The notes beneath the pieces are model-generated. The model saw only the letters and a list, made by a program, of their open reading frames with translations. It made no database searches and was not told where the DNA came from. Positions 5,694-7,683 of a DNA stretch of 7,683 nucleotides are shown piece after piece; position 1 is the first letter of the stretch; the number at the start of each line of letters is the position of its first letter. Both the position numbers and the translations under genes were made by a program. The stretch covers positions 1-7,683 of the forward strand of contig CALCHY010000203.1 of the NCBI GenBank assembly GCA_937907415.1. Reading direction: 5' to 3'. This DNA comes from an uncultured Trueperaceae bacterium. GTDB taxonomy: Bacteria; Deinococcota; Deinococci; Deinococcales; Trueperaceae.

Positions 5694-6614
5694 ATGCGAG
5701 CCCTCGTCCTCGACGTCCACACCCCCAACTACGACGGGCCCGACGGCAGCTACACCCGCCTCCTCATAGCGCCCATCACCGCAAAGCTCCGCGAGCACAT
5801 CAACGAACTCAAGACGCTCCTGCAGGTCGCTCCGCAGGCCGCTGAGATCAAGACCGTCACGAACCAGGAGCAGTACGTCTACCTCATCCGGCCCAGCCTC
5901 GCGAAGGACGACGCCAACCTCAGCGACCGCCTCGACGCGATCACCCAAGCTGTTCACGCCACCGGCATCACCATCCTCGGCGACCTCAACCTCACCACCG
6001 AAGAGCTCGATAGGCTGCGTGACGAGACAAGCGGCATCAAGAGCACCACCATCACGCCCCGTTACCCCGGCGCCCCAACACTCCACTGGACAGGGCACTT
6101 CGAGGGCGACACCACCCCCGCACTCAATTGGGAAACCGCCCCCATCGACACCGACACCATCACGAAAGGAGCCCACAGCATGAGCGACCAACCCAACCTC
6201 GAGCGCGAGCAGGCCACCATCCAGCGCGGGCTAGGCGTCATGCGTGACGTCACCACCGTCAGCGCGTACGGGCACGAAGTCGACCTGACCCGCGGCCACA
6301 CCCTCGTGCGCATCAACGCCCCCAGCTTCTTCCAAGACGAAGGGTTCCTGCGGTGGCTCAACAGCGACAAGGACGGGCCCGCCACCTGGCACAGACGAGG
6401 CGACGAGGTGGAGGAGTACAGCGACGTGTTCATCCACTACGGCGGCGCAGACTGGAAGGACGGCACGTTCAACGCCGAAGGCAGCGATTACCCCAACCTG
6501 GAAAACCGCCCCAGCATCCCCAACCACATCTACGCCCTCATCGCCGAAGCCGTAGCTGAAATCACTGGTGACATGGAAAACGAAGCGCTCGTCTGGATCA
6601 GCAACCTCGACTGA
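5694..6614 (+). CDS. hypothetical 306-residue protein, possibly two fused or nested products
   Basis: One uninterrupted frame, not recognised. The first 162 residues form one probable alpha/beta unit (MRALVLDVHTPNYDG; KLREHINELKTLLQ; QEQYVYLIRPS; ITILGDLNLTTEELDRL), ending in a Thr/Asp/Pro-rich stretch. At residue 163 an ATG (6180) has a perfect AAAGGAG (6165-6171) eight bases upstream. The protein from there (144 residues, starting MSDQPN) looks like an independent domain with aromatic/acidic segments (FFQDEGFLRWLNSD, YSDVFIHYGGADWKDGTF) and a C-terminal helix (HIYALIAEAVAEI). No stop separates the halves. The outer ATG 5694 lacks a ribosome site and lies two bases after the preceding stop, so it relies on reinitiation. 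Either two former genes fused by loss of a stop, or the C-terminal domain is also made alone. No catalytic motif is visible. Confidence 0.65.
   Translation: MRALVLDVHTPNYDGPDGSYTRLLIAPITAKLREHINELKTLLQVAPQAAEIKTVTNQEQYVYLIRPSLAKDDANLSDRLDAITQAVHATGITILGDLNLTTEELDRLRDETSGIKSTTITPRYPGAPTLHWTGHFEGDTTPALNWETAPIDTDTITKGAHSMSDQPNLEREQATIQRGLGVMRDVTTVSAYGHEVDLTRGHTLVRINAPSFFQDEGFLRWLNSDKDGPATWHRRGDEVEEYSDVFIHYGGADWKDGTFNAEGSDYPNLENRPSIPNHIYALIAEAVAEITGDMENEALVWISNLD
6165..6182 (+). promoter_or_regulatory. internal ribosome binding site and in-frame start
   Basis: AAAGGAG at 6165-6171, an eight-base spacer, and ATG at 6180 lie in frame inside the 306-codon gene. This is a better initiation signal than the one at the annotated start, and would produce a separate 144-residue C-terminal protein ending at 6614. 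Confidence 0.5.
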
Positions 6615-6643
6615 CCTGCAGACACCCAGGGAGCAGCCTGAGC

Positions 6644-6655
6644 TACGCTAGTGCC
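6644..6655 (+). promoter_or_regulatory. TANNNT -10 box for a leaderless mRNA
   Basis: TACGCT (6644-6649) is followed by six bases and then ATG 6656. This spacing matches the leaderless promoters described in Deinococcus, where a TANNNT box sits just before the start codon. I see no clear -35 hexamer and no usable ribosome binding site, which fits leaderless initiation. Confidence 0.4.
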
Positions 6656-7279
6656 ATGTGGGGTACAGCACGCGTTAAGGCCGGACGCGTTATCGCGAAG
6701 GGCGGCGTCGGCCCGTTCGACTCCAGGTTCCTTACAGCACTCCGCAAACGCGAGTGCATGCGCTGCGGACGCGAGGTCGCTGAAATGTCCCTAGTCAGCA
6801 ACTCGGTAGTCGCCCGTCCCGGTAGGGTCGTGCTGTATTGCATCCACTGCCGCGGCGGAGTGCCAGTCGCCGGCCACGGAACGCATAAGGGAGCCCTCAA
6901 CATAGATAGGGCAATCGTCGCGCTGAGTGAGCACAAGTGCTATTACACCGGAGAAATCCTAGGGTGGCTGGAAACGCTGGTCTGCCTCAGGCTCGGTTAC
7001 GGATACTTCCAGGCCGTAGTGGACTTCGACGCGCGAAGGGCCTTCTGCAAGCCCTCCTTCCTACCCGGAAAGCACTTCCCCTATGGGGAAGAGACCTTTA
7101 ATGACCGGACTGGCGTGGGCAATTGTCCTGAGTGCGGCGCCGCCTGGAGCAATACAGGGTACGCGCCGCCTGACAACTCCCCCGACAGCGCCTGCGGCCA
7201 CTGTGAAACACCGAACAGCCTCCAATGGCACTTGCGCGCCACCGAAGAGGAAGAACGCGCATTACTCCTCGCTGACTGA
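6656..7279 (+). CDS. cysteine-rich protein with two zinc-ribbon-like clusters
   Basis: A 207-residue soluble protein of unknown function. Two four-cysteine clusters are visible: C34-x2-C37 with C62-x2-C65 near the N-terminus, and C157-x2-C160 with C180-x2-C183 near the C-terminus, each consistent with a zinc ribbon. A mostly helical middle (residues 84-125, including GWLETLVCLRLGYGYFQAVVDF) and a DFDARRAFCKP segment lie between them. The N-terminus is basic (RVKAGRVIAKGG), which with the ribbons suggests nucleic-acid binding; that is inference. The start at ATG 6656 follows a TACGCT box by six bases and has no Shine-Dalgarno, so a leaderless mRNA is likely. Codon use differs from the ssb block: AGG, ATA, CTA and TTA all occur, a possible sign of separate acquisition. 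A strong hairpin follows the stop, so this is probably a one-gene transcript. Confidence 0.7.
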   Translation: MWGTARVKAGRVIAKGGVGPFDSRFLTALRKRECMRCGREVAEMSLVSNSVVARPGRVVLYCIHCRGGVPVAGHGTHKGALNIDRAIVALSEHKCYYTGEILGWLETLVCLRLGYGYFQAVVDFDARRAFCKPSFLPGKHFPYGEETFNDRTGVGNCPECGAAWSNTGYAPPDNSPDSACGHCETPNSLQWHLRATEEEERALLLAD

Positions 7280-7300
7280 GTAAAAGACACAACAACCAGA

Positions 7301-7336
7301 AAGACGCGCCGGCACCCGCCGGCGCGCTCTTCATTA
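7301..7336 (+). terminator. strong GC hairpin, probable transcription terminator
   Basis: A perfect nine-base-pair stem, CGCGCCGGC (7305-7313) with GCCGGCGCG (7318-7326), and a four-base ACCC loop lie 25 bases after the stop of the zinc-ribbon gene. The following bases, CTCTTCATT, are only moderately T-rich, so termination may be less efficient than at a classic site. The stem works equally on both strands. Confidence 0.6.
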
Positions 7337-7384
7337 GTCCACCCCCATAACAACCCAACGACCCGAGCGTCAGCAAACGCACCC

Positions 7385-7425
7385 CAGGAGCCACCATGAG
7401 CACGTAACATGAAATAAGGAGACAA
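7385..7425 (+). promoter_or_regulatory. leader of the gene at 7428 with a possible three-codon ORF and -10 box
   Basis: A good ribosome site (CAGGAG, 7385-7390) and ATG 7396 open a frame of only three codons (Met-Ser-Thr) before TAA. TAACAT (7405-7410) fits a TANNNT -10 box, and AAGGAG (7416-7421) serves the gene at 7428. The minimal frame may be a regulatory leader or the scar of a deleted gene. The rest of the gap from 7337 to 7384 shows nothing I can identify. Confidence 0.3.
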
Positions 7426-7427
7426 AT

Positions 7428-7683
7428 GTGCCCGCCACAACCACTCGCGCCATCACCATCACCACCGTCGGCGCCAATCTCCAACTAGACGCCCCCAGCG
7501 ATCCGCGCATCAACCGCATCGCCGGCGCCACCCGCCACCCAACCGGGCACTACACCCTCCCAGCCACCACCAACACCATCCACCAACTCGAGAAAATCCT
7601 CGGACCCATAACCAACGGGGGAGAACAAGGCATAAAGGGCGACCCCCTGACCCTCAGCCTCGCGCACGCCGCACACCAACACC
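7428..7683 (+). CDS. hypothetical protein, 3' end beyond the window
   Basis: An open frame of about 85 codons starts at GTG 7428 and runs to the window edge without a stop. AAGGAG lies six bases upstream within the GGAGACAA octamer shared with ssb, and codon use is strongly C-ending like ssb, both supporting a real gene. The N-terminus alternates Thr, Ile and Val like a beta strand (ITITTVGANLQLD). It continues DPRINRIAGATRHP, then GHYTLPAT and a helix (NTIHQLEKILGP). A strand, an 'I..I.GA....G.Y.LP' core and then a helix is a pattern I associate with small N-terminal domains before SNF2/DEAD-type helicases (HARP-like). This is a weak resemblance, and no helicase motif lies within the visible part. 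An ATG overlapping at 7426 opens another frame that stops after 20 codons. Confidence 0.6.
   Translation, partial: MPATTTRAITITTVGANLQLDAPSDPRINRIAGATRHPTGHYTLPATTNTIHQLEKILGPITNGGEQGIKGDPLTLSLAHAAHQH

Noticed and set aside
7426..7488. ATG at 7426 as the start of the last gene
   Set aside because: This frame stops after 20 codons; the GTG two bases later opens the long frame with a good ribosome site.

Overview
The window looks like accessory DNA, a plasmid or plasmid-like prophage, from a high-GC Deinococcus-type bacterium. This rests on three things: a single-stranded DNA-binding protein (SSB) with two OB folds in one chain, as in Deinococcus-Thermus; a ParA with an N-terminal helix-turn-helix next to ParB; and promoter boxes placed so close to start codons that leaderless mRNAs are likely, as is common in Deinococcus. 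The genus is an inference from these traits. No rRNA, tRNA, CRISPR array, transposase or replication initiator was seen.

Left block, plus strand (1-1725): the 3' part of a zinc-dependent dCMP/cytidine deaminase, a coupled gene of unknown function (498-887), a stranded second copy of the deaminase C-terminal tail (about 919-1029), and a four-helix membrane protein with a C-terminal zinc ribbon (1063-1725).

Middle block, minus strand (1784-4631): a small membrane/coiled-coil protein (4326-4631), then a tight partition operon parA-parB plus a small third gene resembling phage ABA-sandwich proteins. The reading frames overlap by 14 and 8 bases. A promoter lies directly upstream of the preferred parA start, and a hairpin with a T-run closes the operon at 1731-1762.

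Right block, plus strand (4641-7683): an A/C-rich, almost T-free leader, ssb, a 63-residue unknown, a 306-codon frame that may encode two proteins, a separately promoted protein with two zinc-ribbon-like cysteine clusters (6656-7279), a strong hairpin, and the 5' end of a gene starting at GTG 7428 that runs off the window. Three starts in this block share the identical octamer GGAGACAA.

The genes fit a maintenance module (ParA/ParB segregation, SSB) beside nucleotide metabolism (deaminase) and several uncharacterised accessory proteins. The main points for follow-up are the duplicated deaminase tail, ParA lacking its signature lysine, the internal start in the 306-codon frame, an SSB without the usual acidic C-terminal tip, and the A/C-rich leader.
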